From NCBI GenBank assembly GCA_021018815.1, contig JAITYX010000151.1, forward strand, positions 186,001 to 250,000: DNA of 64,000 nt, in the 5' to 3' direction. Both the position numbers and the translations under genes were made by a program. Of this stretch, positions 1 through 11,100 are shown one piece after another (positions within the stretch are counted from its first letter, which is position 1; every line of letters starts with the position of its first letter). The stretch is from Talinum fruticosum (lineage: Eukaryota; Streptophyta; Magnoliopsida; Caryophyllales; Talinaceae). Under the pieces are notes generated by a model, which saw only the letters and a program-made list of their open reading frames with translations, was not told the DNA's origin and made no database searches.

Positions 1-1900
1 TCTTTAAGGATACACATTTTAAAGAGGGCGAGGCTTTGTGGCTGGCACATCTACTAAAAGTTTTCTCGGTATATATTCTACTTGTAATATTTTTTTCAAT
101 TTTAATTAGCATATTTATCTTTGTTTCCTCTTAATTATAGGAAGAGGCAACCTTGAAGGTGAAGGTTTGCTCGGGGAGAGTCCGAGTCACCCTAGAGGGG
201 GTGAATAGGGTGATGGAGGATGTTCGTGAAGGTTGAGCTCTTTTTGCCAAAGTAGAGACAGAAACGGATTCCGAGTCTAAAACAAGGTCAAAAAGTATGA
301 ACTCGGAATCTCGAGTAAAAGTAAGGAAGCAGATTCAAGCTACGATCTGCGTATGTCCGAGTTTAGAATGAACTCGGAAAGTAAATATATAGATATTACG
401 TGGAAACCCTCCTGGGGCAGAAAACCACGGACCGTGCTAATCCAAGCACGAAGTCAAATCCACTATTTTGAGTCTACAAAATACCGTAGACTGACCGAAC
501 CCGAGTTCCTCCCTTCGACAACTCTTTACAAGTTTTTCCTAGACTCGAAGTTCCCTTATCTCGATCTAGTACTTCCTAGCTGAGATAGCCGTTACAGCTA
601 GGGACAACTAAGCTGAGTTAACCTTTACAGCTCGGTTAAGGGACCTTACTTAGAAAGTAAGAAGAAAGTGATTGTAACGAAGTACAAGACCTTACAACTC
701 GGAATATAATAAATTATAGAGTGGGAGTTGTAAGTAGAAGATTGAAAGTGAATACAATGACTTTTGCTCAAGTATGTATTAACAATAGATTCGACAATCT
801 TCAAGTCTTGTGAGTTGGCTTCCTTTTATGGATGACCGAGCAGAGTAGCCGTTATCTCCATCTTCTAACTGGAATTCCTTTGTAACCGTTGTTAACGACT
901 TTCCGAGTCACTCATAAAGTATTCGTTGAAATATGAACGTTGGACAACGGTTCTTAACTTCTTTAGAAGTCCTAAAACCAATGGCGGTATCTTAAAAGAT
1001 AAGGTGAAAACCACCTGTTAAACTTGGCGTTTCAGTTTTCTAGATTTGGAAAAAGATAGCCTTGACACAATCTTCCGGGGCTAGGTCGGAGAAGGGGAAA
1101 AGCATGTCTCGCTGGTGATTTGACGTTTTGAAGCCGGTTACTTTTGTATATTGAAAAGTGTATCCTCGTTTGAATAACCTACAAAAGTAAATCAAATTGG
1201 TTCTCAAAGTATAAAATACTTTGGTCCAAGATTAGGCATAGATAATAATATAATTAAGATAATTGACTGACTAATTGTCTCGAGTCGAAAAGGAATGAAA
1301 TTTTCTGAGTCTAATATCCATGAAACTCAAAATTCCATCCGAGTTAGTCTAACACGAGAGTCAAGTTATACAACGAATATCGAGTGAAACAAACTTGATC
1401 TAGACTAAGCATGGTTCATACTAGAAGCGCCGACTACAACAGAATAGGACTTAAAACATGAAGTCGGACCTGAGTGCGATTAAGCAAAATACTAGTCACT
1501 TCAACATGCGATAAATCTAAGTGATGAGGGACTCGTAACCGAGTGAGACAGACTTGAGTGCATATCTGTTTTCCGAGTCACTTAGAGACCAGCAAGAAAT
1601 ACGTGAAGTCAATGTCATATCACTTAGAGGAAAATACTATATCACTCAGAAAAGTTTCTAAGGTACAGAGAATGCCTTGGAATCAAAACTCTATAAGTGA
1701 GAAATTCTTATACCTGATTCCTTTGTTAGAACTCAGAATTGTGTTGAGTAAAGTCCGAGTCTTCAGAAGGTTCAAGAGCAATGTCTCAACTCTTCTCTTT
1801 CAAAGACTCAAGCTGAAATTAAAAATGAAGTATTTGATGAGCTTATGTATGAGGAAGAACATCCTAAACATCAACTGAGTTATATCTTTGGAGTTGACTG
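1..1900 (+). pseudogene. CACTA transposon-encoded protein, exons split by a solo LTR
   Basis: One reading frame runs from the window start to about 87. It is followed by an AT-rich intron-like stretch (gtatatatt... to ttaattatag, about 88-140), and then an exon from 141. That exon is cut at 159 by the LTR and resumes at 1766. If one copy of the 5-bp target duplication is discounted, the frame stays open to a TGA near 1902. The exon product is acidic and helical, with a segment near its end (NEVFDELMYEEEHPKHQLSY) resembling the C-terminal part of plant En/Spm-associated proteins (Transposase_24-like). That family call is tentative; the CACTA context is the stronger support. Function, if any, would be DNA binding for transposition. 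The gene is broken by the insertion. Confidence 0.45.
160..1765 (-). mobile_element. SIRE-type Copia solo LTR, minus orientation
   Basis: Starts TGAAGGTTTGC at 160 and ends GAGTCTTCA at 1765. These are the same termini as the LTRs of the larger SIRE elements in this window. It is flanked by a perfect 5-bp duplication, GAAGG (155-159 and 1766-1770), with no PBS, PPT or internal region at either side. It is therefore a solo LTR left by recombination between two LTRs. It carries the family signature caccctagagggggtgaatagggtg-like block near 190-215. Short ORFs inside it are LTR shadows. Confidence 0.92.
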
Positions 1901-1902
1901 AA

Positions 1903-3108
1903 ATGCTATCTCTGGTGTAAATGGTGTCCTTCGGAAAAGGGGTTATAGCTTCTCTAATAGTGCAATGTGGAACTCGAATGCGTTAAAACCACAGATGGGC
2001 TAATGTCACAATAATTCTCACTTCTACCGATGGTTGTGCGTAATGGACAAGTCACTGATGAATTTTTAGGTGCAGCTGAGACAGCTTTGCATATGGTGAA
2101 TGATCATGTTAGATGTTGCACAATATTTTTTCCTTTTTGTCCCTGTAACACCTTTTTTGACACCGTCTAAGTTGAGCTGTGCTGAATTCTTACCTGGGTT
2201 TCCCATTTGACACCTTCTCAGAACATCAAGTGACTGTAACATAGGTGATATACATGACGTGAATATAGCATAGGTGATTTACATGGTTTTCTATGTCTTG
2301 TCTGATTTCATCTTAGTTTATGTGCATATCATTTTTTGTTACGAGTTTGTGGCCTCTCCCTCTCATATTCCTTTTCCATTCTAGAGGTGTGTGTATGGAG
2401 TACTCACTGTGCCGATTTTCTTTTACTGGTGAATGATTTGACAAGTCCTTTACTTTGCTGCTTTGTCATATTATATACAGTCTATCTTCAATGAAATAAA
2501 AAATCATTTATGTTCACAGATTAGTCTTCTTAAACAACTTTTTGTTTGGATTTTATACGCTCATGCGCCCCTCAATTTGGATTCATTGCAGTAGTGAGTC
2601 ATTTACCTTGTAATAAAAAATCATTTACATTTTCTACCCAAAGCTGAACTAATATCTGTACGCTCCTGCCCCTTCAGTTTGGATTCATTGCAGTAGTGAG
2701 TAAATTAAAAAAACTCAAATGGGTTTTGGTAGGATATAATCAACCTTGTAAAGTTGATTTCTTGCAACAAAGGATATCAGTTTGGGGCCTCTAAATTGTT
2801 GATTTCTTGTTGCCATCATTGCTTGTGGATAAACCATGATGATAACCAGTATATTAAATATAAAGGGGTGGCTGTTGTGATATTATTAATGGACTTCGTT
2901 TGAAACAGGTTGCCAACTACTATAAACCTAAATAAATTTTGGACCTTATGATGCATAAAGTAATGAATTAGATGTGTTAGGGGCAAAACAAAACAATACA
3001 ACTTCTTTTCCATTAATTACTTATCAAATTATACCCTGTAATTTATAATCAAAGAATAATTCAATCCTTATTTATACATGTATTTTGACCCTTTTTTTCA
3101 AGTTTCAG
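1903..3108 (+). other. CACTA intron/UTR-like sequence
   Basis: AT-rich, stop-rich sequence between the interrupted CACTA exon and its last recognisable exon. It includes T-rich runs and a short internal duplication (2556-2700). I see no coding region here beyond small chance ORFs. A pyrimidine-rich acceptor (ctttttttcaagtttcag) ends it at 3108. Confidence 0.4.
2556..2700 (+). repeat. Direct duplication of about 43 bp
   Basis: The segment at 2556-2598 (tacgctcatgcgcccctcaa to cagtagtgag) recurs at 2659-2700 with a few substitutions. The two copies are separated by about 60 bp of unrelated AT-rich sequence. Confidence 0.7.
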
Positions 3109-3197
3109 ATGAATCAAGTGGCAATGATGTTGGTAATGGTGTTGGTAATGAATCGACAAAAACTGGGTCTTCCTCTTCTAACTCTCAAATTAATTAG
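3109..3197 (+). pseudogene. Last exon of the CACTA gene
   Basis: An intron-like acceptor (tttcag) is followed by a short frame rich in Ser, Asn and Gly (SGNDVGNGVGNES... SSSSNSQIN), ending at a TAG at 3195-3197. Low-complexity Ser/Asn tails are common at the C-termini of plant transposon proteins. It lies between the earlier exon and the CACTA terminus, in the same orientation. Whether it is spliced to the upstream exon is inference. Confidence 0.4.
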
Positions 3198-3331
3198 CTA
3201 GCTAGATAATTAGATCAATGTAACTATTGATCATACAATAAGTCTTTTGATTATATGACAACAGATTGATGTTTTAAAAATTTTCTCTTTCATTTTTATA
3301 TTCGCCCATCGCCTCAATTCTATAGGGGACA

Positions 3332-3335
<4 letters not shown>

Positions 3336-3379
<44 letters not shown>
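3336..3379. repeat. (TA)n microsatellite
   Basis: About 22 uninterrupted TA dinucleotides, in the 3' untranslated part of the CACTA element. Confidence 0.97.
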
Positions 3380-3383
<4 letters not shown>

Positions 3384-3559
3384 TTGTTAAAGTCTACTAC
3401 ATGTTCTATAGTATATAGTCGTGTATATATACTCAACCGTATTAAAATAGGGTCTACTTTATTATCATGTACAAATTTATATGATAATGTCTGCATAGAG
3501 AAGACAAATCTTGACGCTTTTTGCATTGAATGTGAATAAACGAAGTTTCCCTCCAAACA

Positions 3560-3819
3560 ACATGTTGACGACCATAAGCGTCGACTTTGAAAATGATGGA
3601 CTCAAGAAAGCGTCAAGGGATGGACAATCTCGGCACCTAAGAGTGTCGAGATATCTCATTATAAAACGCGTCGAGATATGGTGAAAAAAAAAGTGTCAAG
3701 ATATCTCAACACAGCTTTCCTCGACGCTTTTTAATAGTGTCGATTGTTTTTCTCTCGAGGCTCAAAGGCAACGAAACAAGGCCAATTATGCGTTGACAAT
3801 ATACCTCTTTTTAGTAGTG
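3560..3819. repeat. CACTA subterminal repeats and terminal inverted repeat
   Basis: At least six copies of a roughly 10-12 bp motif built on GCGTCGA / GTGTCGAGATATC occur in both orientations, ending in the terminal agtagtg at 3819. Such arrays are the binding sites for the element's own protein in known CACTA transposons; here that is by analogy. Confidence 0.7.
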
Positions 3820-5104
3820 AAATTAAATAAACCATGCCATAATAAAGGAAAGCAATAAACAAAACGCAATAAAGAAAGCAAAAAGAAATGAAAATCGAAA
3901 GAAAAGAAAAGCGAAAAAATAAAAGATTACATCGGACGGGGAGGAATTAAACGCGATATAACATTTCTCCACAATACAGAAAGCAATAAATAATATAAAT
4001 AAGTAAACTGTTGTTTGAAGAATGATTTTGTGCCCTCAGGTTGTCCCACCCGTTGACGGGGATCTCAAATCTGGAACTAGGGATGCGATCGTGGTGAATT
4101 AAAAAGGCTTTTTGTAAGTTTTGAGTGTAGGTTTGTGGAGAGTAGGAAAGATCAGCTGAATGAATACCAAGAAAGCAAAATAACTGAATATTCATTATCT
4201 CTTAGTAAGGATTCAGTCACATAGTGTTTAAGGAGAAAGGCTATTTGTGGTTATGGTTAGGTAGCGTAGCGCTAAGGAGAAAATCCGTATTTGAATGAGA
4301 GCCCCAACTCTCTACTTATAGTGAGACGTCAAGTCAAGGAAAGACCTATGGTTCATACTCGGCGAGCCATCCAAAGCTAGCTACAAAATCAGGCCATGAT
4401 AATGTGAAGATTAAACCGCATAGAAATAAGATAAAATCAAATAAAACTAGGTAGGGGCGCCGGCCATGTGGGGTTATCTAGGGTTTCTTGCCCTTCTATG
4501 CTGCCCAAGAAGTTTACAAGTCAAAGACAGCATTTTGAGGCATAATAATGGGTAAGGAGCGCCGACCATGGTGTGTTTTTCTAGAGTTTTGTGCCCTTCC
4601 TGTGCTACAACAGGAGTCTTGGCCTAAACACAATATTTTGAGTAAAAAATATGGTAGGGGGTGTCGACCATCAAGCATTTTTCTAGGGATGTGTTCTTCT
4701 AGTCTCGGGTAGATTGTTTTGGAGCTTAAACGCAACACTTTGATGCTTATGATCATGAAATGCAACGTCTAACGCTATCTTAAGGTCTTCGACTTTGTAT
4801 CTAATTGGACTATAGAGAAATGTAGAATTTTGAGCCTAGACGTCGCTGATATGCGGCACTGGGCTTAGTTGTATCTCGAAGGCTTAGCCCAAGCTTGGAC
4901 CGTCCGAAAGAAAAAGGGTTTTGGATTGACCTAAGGCAAAAAGCTATTTATTTGGTGCTCGGGGTTCTTTGTAGTTTACTCGGCTTCCATCACACCAATC
5001 AAATTCATTGTATGATCCCAATCTCGAAACGGAACTCGAGATTTCATCATCGGGCCAACAAATAAATAAAATAGATAACGCAGGACACTTTTTAAGTGTG
5101 TACG
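3820..5104 (-). mobile_element. Tat-like Gypsy LTR (3' LTR of a minus-strand element), left end displaced by CACTA
   Basis: Homologous to the LTRs ending at 28441, 38414, 45710, 50443 and 53530: same order of aaagcaataaa-rich DNA, a TATA-like ctatttatag region near 4315, three diverged ~105-bp units with gggcgccgnccat (4452-4720), then tttcatcatcgggccaacaaa and the terminus. Read on the minus strand the LTR starts near 5104 as a decayed TGTAGACACCTAAAAAGTGTC. The CACTA element occupies its left portion. It contains an unoccupied site taaaagattacatcgg at 3920-3935, which is the exact target used by the SIRE element at 16404-27250 in another copy. Confidence 0.8.
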
Positions 5105-5124
5105 AGTTAACCCCCACTTTGACC
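5105..5124 (-). promoter_or_regulatory. Polypurine tract of the minus-strand Tat derivative
   Basis: On the minus strand, ggtcaaagtgggggttaact directly precedes the LTR start. A G/A-rich run next to the 3' LTR is the plus-strand primer site of LTR retroelements. Equivalent sequence adjoins the LTRs ending at 38414 and 53530. Confidence 0.7.
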
Positions 5125-5639
5125 GAGTTTGCAAGACGATGGTCAAAGTAGAAACTAAAGGGTACTTACCTAGTACTGGTGTTAATTGATGCATCCGAAA
5201 TTAGGTATCTTTGAACTCTAATGAGGGGCCTGTACTTGACTAGCAGAGTCTAAAGTTTGGTTGCTGATGCCCGAACTTGGCTACTTAAAAGCCGAAGCTC
5301 GGATTGGTGTGCCTAAACTTGACAATGTAGTTAGTTTGAAGCTTGGCGAGGTGCTTGAACTTGATTCAAGAAGTAAAGTCCGACGTCCAACTAGGGGCCT
5401 AAACTTGACTCGTTTCTTAGATCCGAAGTTCGGCTAGGTATCCTTAGCTTCGCTTGATTAATGTCCTGAAGCTCGGATAAGGGGCCTAAACACCATTCTT
5501 GGTCCGAAGCTTGGCTGATATTTTTGTACTAACAATTTTGTAAGGTTATAATCAAATGTAAATAGTTTCAAGTGTTACTTAGAAATGGTCCGTACTCGGA
5601 TCATGTTTTAAATTGTTTCATTAACTTGGCCATGGGAAG

Positions 5640-6100
5640 GTCCTGAAGTCTTACCGTTGTGTCCGAACCTTGACCACTATTGGGTATGAAGCTCGACGGA
5701 GATGACATCTAAACCTTGACCCACTCTTGGGTTTGAGACTTAATTGGGGTGTTTGAACTTGACCACTATTGGGCCTCAAGCTTGACAGGGTGTCTAAACC
5801 TTAACTACTCGCTGGGTTTGAGACTCGACCGAGGTGTGTCCGAACCTTGACCATTGTTGGGCTTGGAGCTCGATTGGGGAGTATGTGAACCTTAACCACT
5901 ACCAGGCCCGAAACTTGACTGAGTTGTGTTTGAACCTTGATGTCAGCTAGGCTTGAAGCTCATTTAGGATGTGTCCGAACCTTAACCACTCTTGGATCTA
6001 GGACTTGACTGAGGTGTTTGAACCTTAACCGCTATTAGGCCCGAGAGTCGACCGAGGTGTCCGAACCTTAACCGCTATTAGGCCCGAGACTCTACTTCTA
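5640..6100. repeat. Diverged ~50-bp minisatellite in the Tat derivative
   Basis: About nine copies of a unit containing gtccgaaccttgaccactattgggcccgaagctcgac-like sequence, with irregular spacing of 35-60 bp. Looser members extend left to about 5260. The homologous array in the second copy is at 38570-39300. Confidence 0.75.
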
Positions 6101-7089
6101 TCCACTTTCGTCGGAATAGGGATGGATGCTTATCCGTGTGTAGAAATTCTTGCCTAGACTTTATCTTTGGATGACCCGAAAGCTAGGGAATGCTTGCTTG
6201 AGAATATGATGTTCCATGAGTTATGTGCCTCATTCTATATTTTGAGATTTTAGTGTATATCCTAATAGCTCCTTCGTTTGTATGGTAGAAGATTTGTGTC
6301 TTCTATTGAGTATTCTTGGATTTGTATGATCCTTTTAATCATGAGCCCCCACGTTCTTCTTGGGTGCTTATGTCTAGCTCTTCTTAGATGTTTGAGATTT
6401 GGTGAGCTTCGATATTCTTGGTTAAAATCTTCGAAGGTGACTAAGCTAGTGACCTTCTTGATGCTGAATTGATGCTTGATGCTTGCTTGATTGAGTAATT
6501 CTTTGTAGGGTGCTTTGTTATTAATTTTTGTATTTTTAGGTGTTTGACTCATGCAAAGGAGATGTATGCGAGGACTCACTTCTAAGAACAAATGCATTCA
6601 AAAAGTTCAAAAAGATAGACAAAAACCGCACTTTAGCACCCACTCCCTATAATAAAGCCTAAAGACTATGCCGCTTGAACTATAATGTACCACTGGTGGA
6701 AGTAAACCGTGATCTTGAAAGTTTAGTGTTGAATCAAACTGGCATGCTTCTTGATTAGCTTTTGCTTCTCTAAGTAAGAAAAGGTGGCTTTGAATTTGCA
6801 AAATTAAAGATGGAAATTGGGATCAAGATGAGGATCGGGGCCGGACTTCATAGGCTTCCTACGTATCCGCTATAGTAGAAATTAGACCTTCGTAGTGGAT
6901 TTGGTTTTGGTTTTTATTTTATTTATTTTTGAAGACATGAAAAGGAAATGAACATACAATAGATATGGAAAAAAAGGGAAAAAACAAACTTTATTAGCAT
7001 ATTTGATGACTGATGGGTCATTAGATGATCTTCTAGTCGGTTGAATCTTGTTCTTCTTCTATCGGCATGCCAGTATCTCGAAGTGTTTT
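6101..7089. other. Noncoding part of the Tat derivative
   Basis: No gene seen. Segments here, for example around 6560-6640 (ttctaagaacaaatgcattc), recur at 39580-39610 and in more diverged form at 56815-56870 in the larger Tat element. This ties all three to one family. Confidence 0.5.
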
Positions 7090-8010
7090 GAAATCCACGA
7101 AGGGCAAGAACTTCAAGTGCTTCGATAGGCGGAGTTACGGGTTCTTGATGATGATTCTAACTTGATCTTTTTCAAATGGTTGATCAGTCATGTGGGCTGC
7201 TTTTGTCATCCAATGAGTAAAGAAGTCGATGAAGCTTTCATCGTCTCCTTACTTGATCGGCTCTAGATCTCGAAGAGTGATTGATAGATTAGTATTGTAG
7301 GAGTACCGATGTGCGAACTCCCTGTAAAGATCTTTTGAGTTTGTGACCTTGTGTGGGTCAACAGTATTGTACCACTTCATGACGTCTTCGCTAAACATCC
7401 ATGAAAAGATGGCATGGTATGTGTCATCCAAGTACATTATTTAGAGTCATTGTTCCTACAAAGTTCCTCACGTGGTGATGAGGGTTTTTAGTCTTGTAGA
7501 ACTTGATGTCGGGCATAGTGAATTTTAGGAGTAACTTCCTTTTAGGGATTGAAATGAATCCTTAAGCTAGATAGTAGTTATTGAACATTGAAGACTCCCA
7601 TAACATCTTCTCTATCCGATCTATTCATGAATCGGACTTAGGCCCGGGTTGAGGTTTAGGGTGGGATCCTCCTCGCTTTTGATTGATTTCCCATTTCTTT
7701 GAGTATGAGACTCGAGGGTTTCAAATATAGACTCGATCTTCTTATCTTGAGCCTCAATCTTAGCTTCTATCTTAGCAATGAGACTCCTTGAACAAGGTCA
7801 TAATGGGAGTTTGCTCCGGTTGGTTGACCATTTTCCGAGGAAGGTTGTGCTTTGACCTTGGGTGGCGTACTGGTGTTACAAGTAAAGATGCGAGATACAC
7901 TTGTGTTGTACGTGCTTGGTGTGGGATGTATCGGTGTTGACCGTACCGGTGTTGAAACAAACTTCTTATTCTTTAGCCGCTTCGTGCCAAGATTCCCGAT
8001 TTGAGTTGGA
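7090..8010 (-). pseudogene. Gypsy (Tat-like) gag remnant
   Basis: The clearest part is a 62-codon frame at 7437-7249 with the capsid pattern of the Retrotrans_gag domain: A..SWMF...V.KWYNTV, then SKDLYREFAHRY. It continues left through an in-frame stop into an ESFIDFFTHW..KAAHM segment, the typical next block in Tat gag. To the right, 7767-8030 gives a Ser/Thr/Pro-rich, probably N-terminal frame. The protein would form the virus-like particle. Several stops and frameshifts make it non-functional. The second copy is at 40060-40980. No protease or pol follows. Confidence 0.65.
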
Positions 8011-8052
8011 TTCCCTATCCTGTATCCCAAAAGAGTAGTAGCTTAGGATTGA

Positions 8053-8200
8053 AGTCGTGCACGGCCTACCATGCAGAAGTTACATGGCTCGTGCAGGAGA
8101 GGCAAAAATTCAGGAATTCTACACGGCCTACCGTGCAGATATCTGCACGGCCGTGCAAAAATCCTGCACGACCGTGCAACGCTCTTTCTGCGACTTTATA
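8053..8200. repeat. Cluster of palindromic CACGGCCGTG motifs
   Basis: Five or six variants of tgcacggcc(g/ta)ccgtgca occur in about 150 bp. They include a perfect 20-bp palindrome at 8131-8150 and an overlapping perfect 14-bp palindrome at 8144-8157. No coding frame is supported here. Similar motifs occur in leaders of some plant Gypsy elements; that link is from memory and tentative. Confidence 0.8.
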
Positions 8201-8921
8201 AGCTATTTTTGTTTATTTTTTTGGCAGTTCTTTTCTCCATAAGTTTTTAAGGTTTCTAGGGTAGTTTCCAACAGTCAAATCCCTTTAGATTGAAGATTAA
8301 GATTTTGAGTTTTTTGAAGATTATTTTGAATTCAAGCTTTTGGATTTCTATTCACTAATTATTAATTCTTTCTTTTATGTTTACTCTTCGCGATTTCTCT
8401 ATAATCTTCATGTTTATATTCGTTGAATCTTATCAATTGTTTAATATCATGTTTGGGGGCTAATTTCTCTATTTAGGTTGGGATTGATCCCTATTATGCC
8501 TTGATAATCATGACTTGAATACCAATTGGATTGTTCTATGCTTGTTAAGTTAGAACTCACTTCGCTCATTAATTTTTCAATAAATGCCTCAAAAGAGGAA
8601 TCATCCGCTTTTACTCGGGTTTTGTGAACATCGAAAGATGGAAACTCACCTGAATGACGTTGTGAACGACTAGAAATTTGATATGAATATAATTATGGTT
8701 TTAATTGGGGGTTATGAGATGCATTTATTGTGATTTTGTTGTTTATTAATCCCATGAAAATAGGCGATTAGATTGAGCAAGATTAGTCTTCGAACTTCGA
8801 AAGTAGGTGAAGATAGGTTTAATTGGTGTCTTCCCCTTCTAAACTACTAGCATAGGCAAATCTCAAGTGGTATTTGATTTTGATTTCATGCATAATAGTG
8901 TGATTGATACTAATATAAGGC
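8201..8921. other. AT-rich unclassified sequence, left of a solo LTR
   Basis: No gene seen. AT-rich, with no frame above background. Together with 10482-11100 it probably belongs to one older element, possibly the leader of a Gypsy element, that was split by the solo LTR. Confidence 0.3.
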
Positions 8922-10481
8922 TGAAGACTCGGACCATCGCTCAATACTTTTCTTAGTTAGGAATAAGGAATCGGGTATAACGATTTCATACATATAGAGT
9001 TTTGATTCCAAGGCATTCTATGTGTATTAGAAACTTATGTGAGTAAAATAGTATCTTCTCTAAGTGATATATCTTTGACTTATCATATTTTACCGCTTTT
9101 CCATAAGCTGACTCGAAAACTGGTTCTTTATTCCGAGTCCATTCACACTCGGATTAATCGCATTTTGAATATACCTTTATTCCGCCGCTTCTCACTCGGA
9201 ATCGACTTCGGTTATTTGTTCTATTTCGTTATAGTCGGTATTCTTAGTTTACTTCATGCTTAGTCTATATCAAGTTAATCCTCTCTAAAATCCTTTCTCG
9301 AACTTGATTCTTCGCTTAGACTAAGTCGGATGGAATTCCGAGTATCATGGATGTTAGACTCGAAAACTTCATTTCTTTTCGACTCGGATAATCGGTTGGT
9401 TAATTATCATAATTATTTTTAGTATTATCTCGTGCCTAACCTTGGACCAAAGTATTTTTACTTTGAGAACCGAAGGTATTTTACTTTTGTAGGTTATTCA
9501 TTCGAGGATACTTTTTTCAAACTACAAAAGTAGCCGGCTTCGAACGTCAAATCACCAGCAGACATGGCTCTTCACCTTCTCTCGCTCCAGTCCCGAGAAG
9601 ATTGTGTCGAAGTCTGTCGCTTCCATATCCGAAAACCGGAACGCCAAGTTCAACGGTGGTTTCCACCTCATTCTTCAAGACACTACCGATGGTTTTGGGA
9701 CTCCCAAGAGAGTTAAACCGTTGTCCAACGTCCATATTTCAACGGATACTTTCCGAGTGACTCGGAAAGCCTCGATCAACGGTCATAGAAGGCTCTCGGT
9801 CAGCGAGATGAAGATAACGGCTACTCGCCCGGTTATCTATAAATAGAAGCCACTTCACAAGACTTGAAGGTTGCCGAACATATTGTTTATTCACATACTT
9901 GATCAAAGTTATTGTATTCATTCTCAATCTTCAACTTACAACTCCCACCCTGTAATTCATTACTTTCCGAGTTGTAAGGTCTTGTACTTAGTTACAAACT
10001 CTTCTAACATTCTTTGTAAGGTCCCTTGACTAAGCTGCAAAGGTTAACTCAGCTTAGTTGTCCCTAGCTGTAAGGGTTATCTCAGCTAGGAAATACTAGA
10101 TCGAGATAAGGGAATTTCGAGTCTAGGAAAACCTATATAGAGTTGTCTAAGGAAGCAACTCGGGTTCGATCAGTTCACGGTATTTTGTGGACTCAAAATA
10201 GTGGATTTGACTTCATGTCCGGATTGACACGGGCCGTGGTTTTCTGCCCCAGGAGGGTTTCCACGTAAAATCTTTGCGTTATCTTTCCGAGTTCATTCTA
10301 GACTCAAACAGTCTTACTCGCTCTTGTTTCTTCCGAGTCCAATCTTTTCTCACCTGGTTAACCGACTCGGAATCTGTCTTTGTTTCTTTTCGCGCAAAAG
10401 TGAGTGATTTCACAAAGAATTTTTCTGTCACCCTATTCACCCCCTCTAGGGTGACTCGGACTCTCCCCGAGCAAACCTTCA
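8922..10481 (+). mobile_element. SIRE-type Copia LTR, plus orientation, probably solo
   Basis: Begins TGAAGACTCGG at 8922 and ends gagcaaaccttca at 10481, matching the termini of the LTR at 11101-12667. A TATA-like ctataaatag lies at 9837-9846. Neither a PBS to the right nor a PPT to the left is present, so it is not attached to an internal region. The 5-bp flanks (aaggc and accgc) do not match, so the target duplication has decayed or one side was rearranged. Confidence 0.85.
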
Positions 10482-10737
10482 ACCGCTTTTTATCCATTGA
10501 TTTCTTGTACCTTTTTCATAATTAGTTGAATTCGAAACAAAAATAATTGTCGAATTGAGTTTCACCTAGATTAGAGTTTTTAGATGGATTTAGTACTTGA
10601 AAGTGAGTTTCTCGTGGACACGACCTGTACTCGCCGGTTCCTATCTACAACTACACTTGTGAGTTTGAAAAATTTTCTCAATAAATGGAATGTATGTAAC
10701 GATGCTTTTGACTTAATGCGGGATAATTCTATGATTT
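10482..10737. other. Unclassified sequence right of the solo LTR
   Basis: No gene seen. It contains tttctcgtggacacgacctgtactcgcc-like sequence (about 10605-10635), a pattern seen in leader regions of some plant Gypsy elements. Assignment is tentative. Confidence 0.25.
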
Positions 10738-11100
10738 GGCTAGTGCATAACTAAAATGCCTAGATGATTATTCCTAATGGAAGATGCATTTGTTTTAGCT
10801 AAATAAGATGTGAAAATGCAAAACAAATTTACTTGATTTGAGATGAATTTTAATTTGGCTAATGCACAAAAGAGTTCACCTAATTGAGATGGATTTAATT
10901 TTGGCTAATTCAAGAATAAAATGAACGGGCACCTTAATTGGGATTAATTTATTTTTGGCTAATATAAAAAAAATTGGACTCACTTATTTGAGATGAAATT
11001 TATTTTTGGCTAATGTAAAAATGAACTCACCTATTTCGAGATGAATTTAATTTTTGGTTAGTGAAAGAATGAAATGAATGGACTCACCCGATTTGAGATG
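10738..11100. repeat. ~50-bp AT-rich minisatellite
   Basis: About six diverged copies of a unit like ttcacctaattgagatgaatttaatttttggctaatg, with ggcta/ggtta landmarks at about 10738, 10856, 10902, 10956, 11008 and 11056. The plus-strand SIRE LTR begins within the array at 11101. Confidence 0.75.

Larger units (their letters stand above)
1..3819 (+). mobile_element. CACTA (En/Spm-like) DNA transposon, 3' portion
   Basis: The right terminus reads ctctttttagtagtg and ends at 3819. Its reverse complement begins CACTACTAAAAAGAG, a standard plant CACTA terminal inverted repeat. Inside it, about 3560-3770, lie many short motifs of the form GCGTCGA / GTGTCGAGATATCTC in both orientations, as expected of CACTA subterminal repeats. 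Gene remnants upstream run plus strand toward this end. The left end is outside the window. Tat LTR sequence resumes directly after 3819, so the element sits inside that LTR. The body is interrupted by a Copia solo LTR at 160-1765. The 3-bp target duplication cannot be tested because the left end is missing. Confidence 0.75.
5105..8050 (-). mobile_element. Internal region of a gag-only Tat-like derivative
   Basis: Minus-strand order from right to left is gag remnant (8010-7090), an untranslated stretch (7000-6100), a minisatellite (6100-5640), a variable region, PPT and 3' LTR. No RT, RNase H or integrase is visible. The same order recurs at 38415-41045, and recognisable homology between the two copies stops at nearly the same place on the right (about 8052 and 41044). 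A right-hand (5') LTR and PBS are not seen. Read as a non-autonomous Tat derivative whose 5' end is lost or replaced. Confidence 0.6.

Noticed and set aside
8917..10486. Target duplication for the plus-strand solo LTR at 8922-10481
   Set aside because: The flanks aaggc and accgc match at only three of five positions, so I do not claim one.
10274..10525. Open frames in both strands across the end of the solo LTR
   Set aside because: They cross the LTR boundary and recur as shadows in other LTR copies; no domain.
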